A stretch of 46,042 nucleotides of DNA from Paracoccaceae bacterium (lineage in GTDB: Bacteria; Pseudomonadota; Alphaproteobacteria; Rhodobacterales; Rhodobacteraceae), in the NCBI GenBank assembly GCA_021741245.1, contig JAIOYF010000022.1, forward strand, positions 1 through 46,042, given 5' to 3'. Shown here piece by piece: positions 16,276 to 24,531 of this stretch (position 1 is the stretch's first letter; every line of letters begins with the position of its first letter). Below the pieces are notes generated by a model, which was not told where the DNA came from, ran no database searches, and saw nothing but the letters and a program-made list of their open reading frames with translations. A program made the translations under genes and the position numbers.

Positions 16276-17208
16276 CAACGCGGCTGCGGCATCGAAAAAC
16301 CGTGTCCGGCTTGATGGAGTTTCCATCATGATCTCGTGCTCGGCCCCTTGATACAGGTCCAACGATCCTTTGCGCCAATTTGCCATCCTAAGATGCACAA
16401 TCGCCGGATCGACCACCTTTTCGGCAGTTCCCAAGACGGTCAGCGTCGGGCAATCCGGTGCGGGAGCCATGGAGAGCGCCTGACATTCCGCCATGGCGGC
16501 ATCCAGCCAGCCAAGACTGGGCCCAGCAAGGGCCAGCTCTGGCCGCAGCGCCACCTGTTTGCGCATGTATTCCCACATCGCCGGATCGGTCGTCAGGACG
16601 TTGCCACCAAACTGGGCCTCAGCCACATAGGTCTTGTCCGAGGTGCCGGGGGCAAAGCGATGCGCCTGTCCAACCCAACCAGAAAGCTGGCTGATGACTT
16701 GGGCGATTGGGCGCATCCATGCCGCCATGGAAATCCCCCACATCGGTGAAGAAAAGACCGCCGCCTTGACTGGCAACCCACGCATCAGGGCGCGCAGGCC
16801 AATGCACCCGCCCATGGAGTGCCCAACCAAGTAAAACGGCCCCGGCAAACCCAAGTGACCCACAAGGGAAAGGACGGCCTGAATATCCGTTTGATACTCC
16901 TCGAAATCCCCAACATGCCCGGTCATTCTGTTTGCCAGTGCCCGGTCTGCAAGCCCCTGACCGCGCCAATCAATTGCAACAGTCCCATAGCCGCGTGCGG
17001 CGAAATCCACGGCAGCCTGGCCATATTTCTCGGCATATTCGGTGCGGCCGGGAAACAGCAGAACCGTGCCTTTGGAACCCTCGCTCGGCCAGACAGCCGC
17101 ACGGACACGAACCCCGTCCTTTGCTGTCAGCCAATAGGCAGATCCGCCTTGCGGACCCAGTGCGATGTCATTGTGGAGCGGTGCGGAGATCAGGTCGCGT
17201 TGCGTCAC
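16258..17208 (-). CDS. Alpha/beta hydrolase, lysophospholipase-like
   Basis: 316 aa with the alpha/beta hydrolase fold. The nucleophile elbow GHSMGG places Ser131 as nucleophile; the catalytic acid is likely in the LTVLGTAEKVVDPAIV region and the His in GAEHEIMMETPS. The strand order and the DWRGQGLADR segment match the PldB/monoacylglycerol-lipase-like group acting on lysophospholipids or monoglycerides; the real substrate is unknown. It starts at GTG 17208, which overlaps the SCP2 gene stop by four bases (GTGA), so the two are translationally coupled. Confidence 0.85.
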   Translation of the reverse strand: MTQRDLISAPLHNDIALGPQGGSAYWLTAKDGVRVRAAVWPSEGSKGTVLLFPGRTEYAEKYGQAAVDFAARGYGTVAIDWRGQGLADRALANRMTGHVGDFEEYQTDIQAVLSLVGHLGLPGPFYLVGHSMGGCIGLRALMRGLPVKAAVFSSPMWGISMAAWMRPIAQVISQLSGWVGQAHRFAPGTSDKTYVAEAQFGGNVLTTDPAMWEYMRKQVALRPELALAGPSLGWLDAAMAECQALSMAPAPDCPTLTVLGTAEKVVDPAIVHLRMANWRKGSLDLYQGAEHEIMMETPSSRTRFFDAAAALFAAHR

Positions 17209-17492
17209 CCCAGAACTGCCCCAAGTTTCATAGCCATCCCCATATCACCGTCTACCGTAAGCTTACCCTGCATGAAGGCGGAGGTCGGGTTGAGATCGCC
17301 TTCGAGAATCGATTTGAACACATCTGCCGACGCCGTCAACGTTACATCGGCAGGCGCATCTTCAGCGCGAACACCATCGGCATCAAGCATAATCGCGCCT
17401 TCGCCTTCGATGACAAATTTCGCCACGCCATCGAAGCTGCCGCCGAGTTTCTCGGACAAAACGCTGACGGCTTCGTTTACTATGTCGTTCAT
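17205..17492 (-). CDS. SCP2 sterol-binding-domain protein
   Basis: A 95-aa protein that is almost entirely one SCP2 domain, a small lipid-carrying fold. Seen: KFVIEGEGAIMLDADGVRAE, then ADVTLTASADVFKSILEGDL and the closing FMQGKLTVDGDMGMAMKLG, the family's characteristic end. It may carry acyl or isoprenoid lipids for the coupled hydrolase. The start at 17492 (MNDIVNEA) follows AGGA; a longer frame upstream adds 14 residues without family support. Confidence 0.9.
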   Translation of the reverse strand: MNDIVNEAVSVLSEKLGGSFDGVAKFVIEGEGAIMLDADGVRAEDAPADVTLTASADVFKSILEGDLNPTSAFMQGKLTVDGDMGMAMKLGAVLG

Positions 17493-17575
17493 CTGGGCAT
17501 TCCTATTTGTGTCGATCTCAAGGATGTGACGCATCTGATATGGTTTTCCATCAAAGATGCGCTAAGATTCGACTT

Positions 17576-18136
17576 ATGAAAGCACTTCTGTCGTTTCACA
17601 ATCGTATCGTTGCGGCACTTCTGGCAGTTTTTTTGCTGGGAACCGGTGCCTTTGGGCAAACGACTGCCTTGGACGATCTGTTCGTGCGTCTGAAAGACTC
17701 GGATGAGGTCGCCGCGCGCAGGATTGAGCGTGAGATCTGGAACGAATGGTCCAAAAGTGGGTCACCTGCGATGGATCTTTTGCTGCAGCGCGGGCGTGAC
17801 GCTATGGCCGCGGGCCGAACAGATGAGGCGATTGAGCATCTCACGGCGCTTACCGACCATGCGCCTGACTTCGCCGAGGGGTGGAATGCGCGGGCAACCG
17901 CCTATTACAACGCGCGCCAATTTGGTCCGTCGATATCAGATATCGCACATACCTTGTCGCTGAACCCACGTCATTTCGGGGCTCTTTCAGGATTGGGCGC
18001 GATATTTGAGGAACTTGGTCGTGAGGCCAAAGCACTTGAGGTTTACAAAGCGGCCTTGGCTATACATCCCCATCTTGCCGGGGTAACAGAGGCCGTGAAA
18101 CGGCTGGAAAAAGAGATCGGTGGGACCGATCTTTGA
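17576..18136 (+). CDS. Exported TPR-repeat protein
   Basis: 186 aa. The N-terminus MKALLSFHNRIVAALLAVFL with following GTGAFGQ is a signal peptide, probably cut near residue 27 (AFG-Q). After a charged helix come about three tetratricopeptide repeats (AGRTDEAIEHLTALTDHAPD; ARQFGPSISDIAHTLSLNPR; LGREAKALEVYKAALAIHPH), so it is likely a periplasmic protein-protein scaffold. Function is not otherwise readable. It is divergent from the SCP2 gene and 27 bases ahead of the helicase. Confidence 0.85.
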   Translation: MKALLSFHNRIVAALLAVFLLGTGAFGQTTALDDLFVRLKDSDEVAARRIEREIWNEWSKSGSPAMDLLLQRGRDAMAAGRTDEAIEHLTALTDHAPDFAEGWNARATAYYNARQFGPSISDIAHTLSLNPRHFGALSGLGAIFEELGREAKALEVYKAALAIHPHLAGVTEAVKRLEKEIGGTDL

Positions 18137-18163
18137 ATTAAAGTAGGCCGCAAGGGCAAGGCA

Positions 18164-21073
18164 ATGGGCGCGACCACCGGGCAGGTTACGGCGGTTCTTG
18201 GGCCGACGAACACTGGAAAAACTCATTACGCGATCTCGCGGATGCTGGGGCATAGGACAGGCGTGATTGGCCTGCCGCTGCGGCTTCTTGCGCGCGAGGT
18301 CTATGATCGGATCGTGGCGCAGCGCGGACCCTCCGTTGTCGCCTTGGTGACTGGTGAGGAGCGAATCGTTCCCGACCGCACGCAATATTGGGTCTGCACG
18401 GTTGAGGCGATGCCGTTGGAGATCGGGGCCGATTTCGTTGCGATTGACGAAATCCAGCTCTGCGCTGACCCAGAGCGTGGCCATGTGTTCACAGATCGGC
18501 TCTTGCGGGCGCGTGGCTTGCACGAAACCTTGTTTCTGGGGGCCGAAACGATGCGCCCGGTGATCGCAGGTCTGGTCAAGGGTGTGCAGTTCCTAAAGCG
18601 CGAGCGATTCAGTGAACTGACTTACACGGGTTCGAAAAAGATAAGCAGGATGCCCCCTCGCAGTGCGATTGTGGGGTTTTCGGTTGAAAACGTCTATGCG
18701 ATTGCCGAACTGATCCGCCGGCAAAAGGGGGGATGCGCGGTTGTGATGGGGGCGCTTAGTCCCCGGACACGCAACGCGCAGGTGGAACTCTATCAAAATG
18801 GGGATGTGGATTATCTGGTGGCAACAGATGCCATCGGCATGGGCCTGAACCTTGATATCAAGCACATCGCCTTTTCCGCGACAGCCAAGTTCGATGGCCG
18901 TCGGATGCGCGGTCTTTATCCGCAAGAACTGGCCCAGATTGCTGGTCGTGCGGGCCGGCACACGGAAAACGGCACTTTTGGCGTCACAGGCGAGGCAAGG
19001 CCTTTCGATGACGAGGTGATTGAGGCCATCGAGGGCCACCGCTTCACCCCCGTACGCAAGTTGCAATGGCGCAATTCCGACCTTGATTTTGGCACGGTCG
19101 AGCGTCTTGTGCGCAGCCTTGAGGCGCCGACATCTGACGAATGGTTGACACGGGCCCGCGACGCCGATGATGTGGTATCGCTAAAGGCCTTGATGGACAT
19201 GCCCGATATCCGTGACAAGTTGACGGGGCCAAAACGGGTGCAATTGCTGTGGGATGTCTGCCGAATCCCGGATTTTCGCAGCACCTCAACCAGCGACCAC
19301 ACCAGCCTCTTGGCCCGGATTTTCGAGTTTCTGGTCGGTCGGGGAATCGGGGGCGGGCGGGTCCCCAGCGACTTTCTCGCCAAAGCCATCGCGCGGATCG
19401 ACAAGACTGACGGCGATATTGACGCAATTTCGAAACGGTTGGCGTATATTCGCACATGGACCTATGTTGCGCAGCGCAAAGGCTGGGTAGATGATGAATC
19501 CCATTGGCGTGACGAGACGCGCGCTGTAGAAGACCGCCTATCGGATGCGCTTCATGCGCGTCTTACACAAAGATTTGTTGACCGGCGGACGAGTGTCCTC
19601 CTTCGCCGGTTGAAGCAGAAGGAGACCCTCGTGGCCGAGGTGAATGACAAGGGCGAAGTGACGGTTGAAGGCGAATTCGTCGGTAAACTGGAAGGATTCC
19701 GGTTCCGGCAAGACGCCACCGGATCAACGGATGAGGCAAAAACGCTGCGGCAAGCTGCCGTTCAGGCGCTGCGCCCTGAATTCCATTTGAGGGCGGACCG
19801 TTTTTACAACGCGCCCGATACCGAGATGGATTTCACCGAGCAGGGGGGCCTCATGTGGGGCACCACCGCCGTCGGCAAGCTGGTCAAAGGGGCTGAGGCC
19901 CTGCGCCCTGCCGTTGAGGCATTCGTCGATGACGAAGCAGGCGAAGAGGCTGCTGAAAAAGTGCGCCGTCGTCTGCAACACTTCATTGATCGCAAAGTCG
20001 CGGCCTTGTTCGAGCCTTTGGCGGCCATGAGCCGGGATGAGGCCCTGACGGGGCTTGCCCGTGGCTTTGCCTTTCGTCTGGTCGAAGGTCTTGGCGTTTT
20101 GCCCCGCGATGTCATTGCAAATGACGTTAAAGAGCTGGACCAAGATGCCCGTGGCGCGTTGCGCAAGCATGGTGTTCGCTTTGGTCAGTTCACGATCTTT
20201 CTGCCCTCCTTGCTGAAACCCGCGCCAACGCGTCTGCGACTGGTGTTGTGGTCGCTGTGGAATGGGCTGGACGAGTTCCCGGAAAGCCCGCCACCCGGTC
20301 TGGTGACGATCCCAAACATGGCCGAGGTGCCAAAGCAGCACTATACGCTTGCCGGATACCACCCAGCGAACGCGCGGGCGATCCGCATCGACATGTTGGA
20401 GCGTCTGGCCGATCTTTTGCGCCAGAAGGACAGCCGTGCAGGGTTTGAGGCGACGCCTGACATGCTGTCGATCACCGGCATGACGCTGGAGCAGTTTTCG
20501 GATCTGATGGGCGGATTGGGATATAAGGGTGAAAAGGCCGAACGCCCCAAGGTGAAGGCCGCCGAGCCTGTGCCCGTGGCCCTGATTGATCCAGCCGCAT
20601 CCAACAACCCGATCCCAGAAGAGGTCTCGATTCTAGCGCCACCGCCGTCGGTGGAGGAGACCAGTGTCGAAGACGCACCTGCCGAGATGGAGGTTTACTA
20701 TACCTTTACCTGGGCGCCGAAACCCCGCAACCCCCGGCCCGAGCGCGCACCGCGCCCGCAGCAGGGAGAGCGTCGGGAACGCCCAACTGGTGATCGTCCA
20801 CAAGGTGAGCGCCCCCAGGCAGAGCGTCCGCAGGGGGATCGGCCCAAGGGTGACCGGCCCCAAGGGGAACGCCGTGACCGTCCGCAAGGGGACCAAAAGG
20901 GTGACCAACGCACGGGTAAGCCGCAGGGCAAAGGCAAATATGGCAAGCCGGATCGTGACGACAAGCGTAACGACAAGCCACGGCAATTTGAGGCCCGGCC
21001 TCAGCGGCCAGAAAAGCCGATTGATCCAGACAACCCATTTGCCGTTCTGGCTGCGTTGAAGACCAAAGGCTGA
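18164..21073 (+). CDS. SUV3-like DEAD/DEAH RNA helicase with long charged tail
   Basis: A 969-aa superfamily 2 helicase. Walker A is GPTNTGKT (13-20), the DExx box is DEIQ (95-98), and the second RecA domain has DAIGMGLNLDIKHIAFS and QIAGRAGR, typical of the mitochondrial SUV3/bacterial MgpS-like group that unwinds RNA. After a long helical middle region, residues from about 855 form an Arg/Gly/Pro/Gln-rich tail built on GDRPQGERPQ-like repeats (genome 20755-20920), then a conserved-looking C-terminal DNPFAVLAALK. Such tails usually bind RNA without fixed structure. It is followed one base later by an S4 RNA-binding gene, supporting an RNA role. Confidence 0.88.
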   Translation: MGATTGQVTAVLGPTNTGKTHYAISRMLGHRTGVIGLPLRLLAREVYDRIVAQRGPSVVALVTGEERIVPDRTQYWVCTVEAMPLEIGADFVAIDEIQLCADPERGHVFTDRLLRARGLHETLFLGAETMRPVIAGLVKGVQFLKRERFSELTYTGSKKISRMPPRSAIVGFSVENVYAIAELIRRQKGGCAVVMGALSPRTRNAQVELYQNGDVDYLVATDAIGMGLNLDIKHIAFSATAKFDGRRMRGLYPQELAQIAGRAGRHTENGTFGVTGEARPFDDEVIEAIEGHRFTPVRKLQWRNSDLDFGTVERLVRSLEAPTSDEWLTRARDADDVVSLKALMDMPDIRDKLTGPKRVQLLWDVCRIPDFRSTSTSDHTSLLARIFEFLVGRGIGGGRVPSDFLAKAIARIDKTDGDIDAISKRLAYIRTWTYVAQRKGWVDDESHWRDETRAVEDRLSDALHARLTQRFVDRRTSVLLRRLKQKETLVAEVNDKGEVTVEGEFVGKLEGFRFRQDATGSTDEAKTLRQAAVQALRPEFHLRADRFYNAPDTEMDFTEQGGLMWGTTAVGKLVKGAEALRPAVEAFVDDEAGEEAAEKVRRRLQHFIDRKVAALFEPLAAMSRDEALTGLARGFAFRLVEGLGVLPRDVIANDVKELDQDARGALRKHGVRFGQFTIFLPSLLKPAPTRLRLVLWSLWNGLDEFPESPPPGLVTIPNMAEVPKQHYTLAGYHPANARAIRIDMLERLADLLRQKDSRAGFEATPDMLSITGMTLEQFSDLMGGLGYKGEKAERPKVKAAEPVPVALIDPAASNNPIPEEVSILAPPPSVEETSVEDAPAEMEVYYTFTWAPKPRNPRPERAPRPQQGERRERPTGDRPQGERPQAERPQGDRPKGDRPQGERRDRPQGDQKGDQRTGKPQGKGKYGKPDRDDKRNDKPRQFEARPQRPEKPIDPDNPFAVLAALKTKG

Positions 21074-21074
21074 C

Positions 21075-21398
21075 TTGGCGGGCAAGGGGGCAAAACCGAA
21101 CCCCGACGTCGGGCCGAAACTTCGGCTCGACAAATGGCTATGGCAGGCGCGGTTTTTCAAATCGCGCGGCCTGTCTGCCGAGATGGTGGAAAGCGGACAT
21201 TGCCGGGTGAATGGCAACCGTGTGCGCAAATCTGGACATGGGATCGGCGAGGGCGACGTTCTGACCTTTGTCCAGGCTGAGCGGGTGCGTGTCGTCCGCG
21301 TGACTGCCCTTGGGGAACGTCGCGGACCCGCAACTGAGGCTCTGTTGCTTTATATTGACCTTGATCCCCCATCTGAAGGTGCAAGCCCGCTTGAATGA
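21075..21398 (+). CDS. S4-domain RNA-binding protein, Hsp15-like
   Basis: 107 aa starting at TTG 21075, one base after the helicase stop. The S4 domain is clear: KLRLDKWLWQARFFKSRGLS, then VESGHCRVNGNRVRKSGHGI and GDVLTF. In Escherichia coli the related Hsp15 (HslR) binds stalled 50S subunits. Co-transcription with the helicase suggests a shared role with rRNA or RNA handling; that is inference. The C-terminus is short and acidic. Confidence 0.85.
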   Translation: MAGKGAKPNPDVGPKLRLDKWLWQARFFKSRGLSAEMVESGHCRVNGNRVRKSGHGIGEGDVLTFVQAERVRVVRVTALGERRGPATEALLLYIDLDPPSEGASPLE

Positions 21399-21449
21399 TC
21401 CGTTGGCTTGCACTAGCTAGATGCCCGATGAATGTAAGGGCCTGATCCT

Positions 21450-21788
21450 ATGACCTATGTCGTGACCGACAACTGCATCGCGTGCAAATACACCGATTGT
21501 GTGGAAGTATGCCCCGTAGACTGTTTTTACGAAGGTGAGAACATGTTGGTCATTCATCCAGATGAATGCATCGACTGTGGCGTGTGCGAACCGGAATGCC
21601 CTGCGGATGCAATCCGTCCGGATACGGAACCGAACATGGATGAATGGGTCACGTTCAACCGCAAATACTCTGAAATGTGGCCTGTAATCACTGTCAAGAA
21701 AGACCCCCTTCCTGATGCGGAGGCGCTTGACGGCCAAAAAGACAAGCTGAAGACACACTTTTCAGAAGTCGCTGGCGAAGGCAACTAA
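21450..21788 (+). CDS. fdxA: Seven-iron ferredoxin FdxA
   Basis: 112 aa. The first cysteine set, [20 protein letters not shown], and the second, [14 protein letters not shown], match the [3Fe-4S][4Fe-4S] ferredoxin of Azotobacter FdI type common in alphaproteobacteria. It is a soluble electron carrier. The C-terminal ~45 residues, including a [13 protein letters not shown] segment, form the usual extension. It starts 51 bases after the S4 gene on the same strand. Confidence 0.95.
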   Translation: MTYVVTDNCIACKYTDCVEVCPVDCFYEGENMLVIHPDECIDCGVCEPECPADAIRPDTEPNMDEWVTFNRKYSEMWPVITVKKDPLPDAEALDGQKDKLKTHFSEVAGEGN

Positions 21789-21802
21789 CGCCACATTAAC
21801 GT

Positions 21803-21833
21803 CCGATTCGGAATATCTGCCATGCCGATTCGG
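21803..21833. repeat. Paired CCGATTCGG 9-mers
   Basis: The near-palindromic 9-mer CCGATTCGG occurs at 21803-21811 and again at 21825-21833, start to start 22 bases, about two helical turns, just after fdxA. Each has symmetric arms CCGA/TCGG. They could be a paired protein-binding site or parts of a weak hairpin; nothing identifies a binding protein. Confidence 0.4.
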
Positions 21834-21875
21834 CTAGTTAGTAGAAAAAGACAATGATATCAAAGAATGACTGTC

Positions 21876-21900
21876 CAATTGCCCGATAAGGGGGCAGTTG
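21876..21900. terminator. Hairpin upstream of the carD promoter
   Basis: CAATTGCCC (21876-21884) pairs with GGGCAGTTG (21892-21900) with one G-U pair and a short loop. A T-run (21911-21916) follows ten bases later. It may end fdxA transcription. It overlaps the -35 box of the carD promoter, so a regulatory role is also possible. Confidence 0.4.
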
Positions 21901-21926
21901 GAATCAGGCATTTTTTGTGCTATACA
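21898..21926 (+). promoter_or_regulatory. Sigma-70-type promoter for carD
   Basis: TTGGAA (21898-21903) and TATACA (21921-21926) are separated by exactly 17 bases and lie 154 bases before the carD start. The match to -35/-10 consensus is good for an alphaproteobacterium. The resulting leader of about 150 bases has no ORF that I can support. Confidence 0.6.
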
Positions 21927-22080
21927 GTTGTTACAAACAAATATGGAAGCCTGATACCTGCTTGGCGCTGCTCGCTTTGGTGGGTTTATCCCTAGACATG
22001 AAATCCGCACTGCCGGGGGTTTGGGCCCGCGGACGGTGATTTGTCGACGGTTCAGGCCCGCATGGTAGGAAGCGAACTGA

Positions 22081-22590
22081 ATGACAAAATCCAAAAAACC
22101 AGATTTCCGGCCGAACGAGTTCGTTGTGTATCCTGCGCATGGCGTGGGAAAGATCATGTCGATCGAAGAACAGGAAATCGCTGGTTTCAAGCTGGAACTC
22201 TTCGTCATCACCTTTGAAAAGGACAAGATGACGCTGCGTGTTCCAACCCATAAGGCCACCGAAATTGGCATGCGCGCCCTTTCGGCTCCCGATGTTGTGA
22301 CAAAGGCTCTTGATACCCTGAAGGGCAAGGCAAAGGTCAAGCGCGCCATGTGGTCGCGCCGTGCGCAAGAGTATGAGCAAAAGATCAACTCGGGTGATCT
22401 GATGGCGATTGCCGAGGTTGTGCGCGATCTGCACCGCAGTGATGACCAGCGTGAGCAGTCCTATTCCGAGCGTCAGCTTTATGAAGCGGCGCTGGAGCGG
22501 TTGACCCGTGAAGTTGCCGCCGTGTCCGGTGTGGACGCGGGCGCCGCTGCCAAGAAAGTTGATGACGTTCTGGTGGGCCGCGCGGCCTGA
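22081..22590 (+). CDS. carD: CarD/CdnL-family transcription regulator
   Basis: 169 aa. The N-terminal RNA-polymerase-interacting domain begins FRPNEFVVYPAHGVGKIMSI, as in CarD/CdnL, and the C-terminal domain is helical and basic (KAKVKRAMWSRRAQEYEQKI and on), binding promoter DNA. These proteins stabilise open complexes at many promoters, including rRNA promoters, and in alphaproteobacteria are broadly required for transcription. It is a single-gene transcript: its own promoter upstream and a strong terminator 20 bases after the stop. Confidence 0.93.
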   Translation: MTKSKKPDFRPNEFVVYPAHGVGKIMSIEEQEIAGFKLELFVITFEKDKMTLRVPTHKATEIGMRALSAPDVVTKALDTLKGKAKVKRAMWSRRAQEYEQKINSGDLMAIAEVVRDLHRSDDQREQSYSERQLYEAALERLTREVAAVSGVDAGAAAKKVDDVLVGRAA

Positions 22591-22611
22591 TCACGAACGA
22601 TCCGAATGACA

Positions 22612-22638
22612 GGGCGGTCCCCCGGGGCCGCCCTTTTT
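22612..22638 (+). terminator. Intrinsic terminator after carD
   Basis: GGGCGG (22612-22617) pairs with CCGCCC (22628-22633), the inner CCC/GGG extending the stem, followed by five T (22634-22638). It ends right at the stop codon of the convergent cobS gene. Confidence 0.85.
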
Positions 22639-23420
22639 CATGCCAGATAGGCAATTGCGACGCAAACTGCGGCGAGTTCTGCCAACTGTTGCGCGGCCCC
22701 CAAGACATCACCTGTCTGACCACCGATCCGCACTCGCGCGATCAGGGCCACCAATACGGCTGCAAGCCCGCCTGCGATAATCATCAGGATCGTCATCGAT
22801 CCAAACGGAAGACACAAGGCAACCGCCAGCAGAACCGCACCAAGGGCGGCCCGCATTGACGGGCGCCCCACGCTTTGTGAAAGCCCCTCTCCACGTACGT
22901 TTGGCAGCATTGCCATGATCACAGCCATCGGTGCACGGCTCATAACCGCAGCGGCGATCAGCGCCCCATAACTGCCCGTCGCCAAAAGGCCTGAAATCGC
23001 CGACCATTTCGCAAGCCCGGTCAGCAACAGGGCAAGGGTTCCATAGGTGCCGATGTGGCTGTCTTTCATGATCTCCAACCGACGGTCTTTCGTCCACCCG
23101 CCGAACAACCCATCCGCGCTGTCGGCCAGACCGTCTTCGTGCAGGGCCCCTGTGCAGAGGGCGGATGCAACAAGAACCGAGGCTGCGGCAACGCCCTGCG
23201 GAAGCCCAATTGATTGCGCAACCCATCCTGTGAACGCTGCAATGGCCCCTGTAACCAACCCAACCAAGGGCCAGCACCAAGCGGCATCTGGCCGGTGCAC
23301 ACTGGCCTGCGGGGCGGGCAGTCGGGTCAGCAAGCCAAAGGCCGAGCAGATGTCATTGAACAAAAAACCAAACCAACCTTGCGTGCCTTGCCCCTTTGTC
23401 GCCGTGTCGCGTTCGGGCAT
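22638..23420 (-). CDS. cobS: Adenosylcobinamide-GDP ribazoletransferase
   Basis: A 260-aa integral membrane enzyme joining adenosylcobinamide-GDP and alpha-ribazole in the last steps of cobalamin synthesis. The signature HEDGLADSADGLFGG is present, along with KDSHIGTYG and many hydrophobic segments. I set the start at ATG 23420 (MPERDTATK), since the longer open frame reads through the divergent cobT gene. Eighty-one bases separate it from cobT, so the two probably share a promoter region. I see no cobalamin riboswitch there. Confidence 0.92.
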   Translation of the reverse strand: MPERDTATKGQGTQGWFGFLFNDICSAFGLLTRLPAPQASVHRPDAAWCWPLVGLVTGAIAAFTGWVAQSIGLPQGVAAASVLVASALCTGALHEDGLADSADGLFGGWTKDRRLEIMKDSHIGTYGTLALLLTGLAKWSAISGLLATGSYGALIAAAVMSRAPMAVIMAMLPNVRGEGLSQSVGRPSMRAALGAVLLAVALCLPFGSMTILMIIAGGLAAVLVALIARVRIGGQTGDVLGAAQQLAELAAVCVAIAYLA

Positions 23421-23501
23421 GAAGCGGTCCTTTCCGGTCTGGCTTTGGCGTAAAACTGTCTGTAGCCAAGGGGGCGTAGCCTTGCAATCGAAGGATATGC
23501 G

Positions 23502-24518
23502 ATGTCCGCCCCGTTTCAAACACTTGCGCAGTTTCGTGACCTGTTGACGCAGATGCCAGACGCAGATGTGGCGGCCCGCGTGGCGGCAGGCGGGCGCAAC
23601 AGCCAGTTGACCAAACCCCCCGGTGCCTTGGGGCGGCTGGAGGAAGTTTCGATCTGGATGGCGGGTTGGCAGGGCCGCGAAAAGCCACAGGCAGACAAAC
23701 CGCAGATCGTGATCTTTGCCGGAAACCATGGCATCGCTGCCCGTGGCGTTTCGGCTTTTCCCGCCGAAGTCACCGTGCAGATGGTTGCCAATTTTCAAGC
23801 AGGGGGGGCGGCGATCAACCAGCTTGCCCGCACATATGGTGCCGATCTGGTCATAAAATCGCTGGAGCTGGATCGTCCAACCGCCGATTTCACCCAAGGG
23901 TCTGCCATGACAGAGGCTGATCTGGTCCGTGCCTTGGCAACGGGGTGGGAGGCCGTGGACACCGGGGCCGATCTTTTGGTCGTGGGCGAGATGGGGATTG
24001 GCAATACCACTGCCGCAGCGGCGCTATCTGCTGCCTTGCTGGGCGGGATGGTGTCCGAATGGGTGGGGCGAGGCACCGGGGTCGATGACGCGGGACTTCA
24101 CCGGAAAGCCGCAGTTGTCGCTGAGGGTCTTGCCCGGCATGGGGTTGCCCTTTCCGATCCGATGGAGGCCTTGCGTTGCCTTGGTGGGCGGGAAATGGCG
24201 GCAATGGCCGGTGCGATCGCCTGCGCCCGCCATGCGCGGGTTCCGGTCATTCTGGATGGCTTTATCTGCTGTGCATCGGCCCTTGTTCTGGCCCGCTGTG
24301 TCGAGGGGGCTTTGGATCACTGCCTTGCGGGCCATGTCAGCGCTGAGGGGGCCCACCCCCGACTTCTGGCCGCCCTCAACAAAGAGCCGCTCTTGAACCT
24401 TGGCCTGCGGCTTGGCGAAGGCTCGGGCGCGGCCTTGGCGATCGGCGTGGTTCAGGGGGCCGTCGCTTGCCACAACGGGATGGCAACCTTTGCCGAGGCG
24501 GGGGTCAGCGATGGGTGA
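23502..24518 (+). CDS. cobT: Nicotinate-nucleotide-dimethylbenzimidazole phosphoribosyltransferase
   Basis: 338 aa, normal length. It makes alpha-ribazole phosphate from dimethylbenzimidazole and nicotinate mononucleotide, the lower-ligand branch feeding CobS. Diagnostic stretches are [44 protein letters not shown] and, at the end, [20 protein letters not shown] containing the region of the catalytic glutamate. AAGGA (23491-23495) supports ATG 23502. It converges on the antiporter gene with a 13-base gap. Confidence 0.95.
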   Translation: MSAPFQTLAQFRDLLTQMPDADVAARVAAGGRNSQLTKPPGALGRLEEVSIWMAGWQGREKPQADKPQIVIFAGNHGIAARGVSAFPAEVTVQMVANFQAGGAAINQLARTYGADLVIKSLELDRPTADFTQGSAMTEADLVRALATGWEAVDTGADLLVVGEMGIGNTTAAAALSAALLGGMVSEWVGRGTGVDDAGLHRKAAVVAEGLARHGVALSDPMEALRCLGGREMAAMAGAIACARHARVPVILDGFICCASALVLARCVEGALDHCLAGHVSAEGAHPRLLAALNKEPLLNLGLRLGEGSGAALAIGVVQGAVACHNGMATFAEAGVSDG

Positions 24519-24531
24519 TCCGTTTTAGCCC

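Noticed and set aside
20755-20920. CRISPR-like or satellite repeat
   Set aside because: The periodic sequence is in-frame coding for the Arg/Gly/Pro tail of the helicase; no spacers.
23421-23501. Cobalamin riboswitch between cobS and cobT
   Set aside because: The gap is only 81 bases and shows no B12-box-like element, too short for the aptamer.
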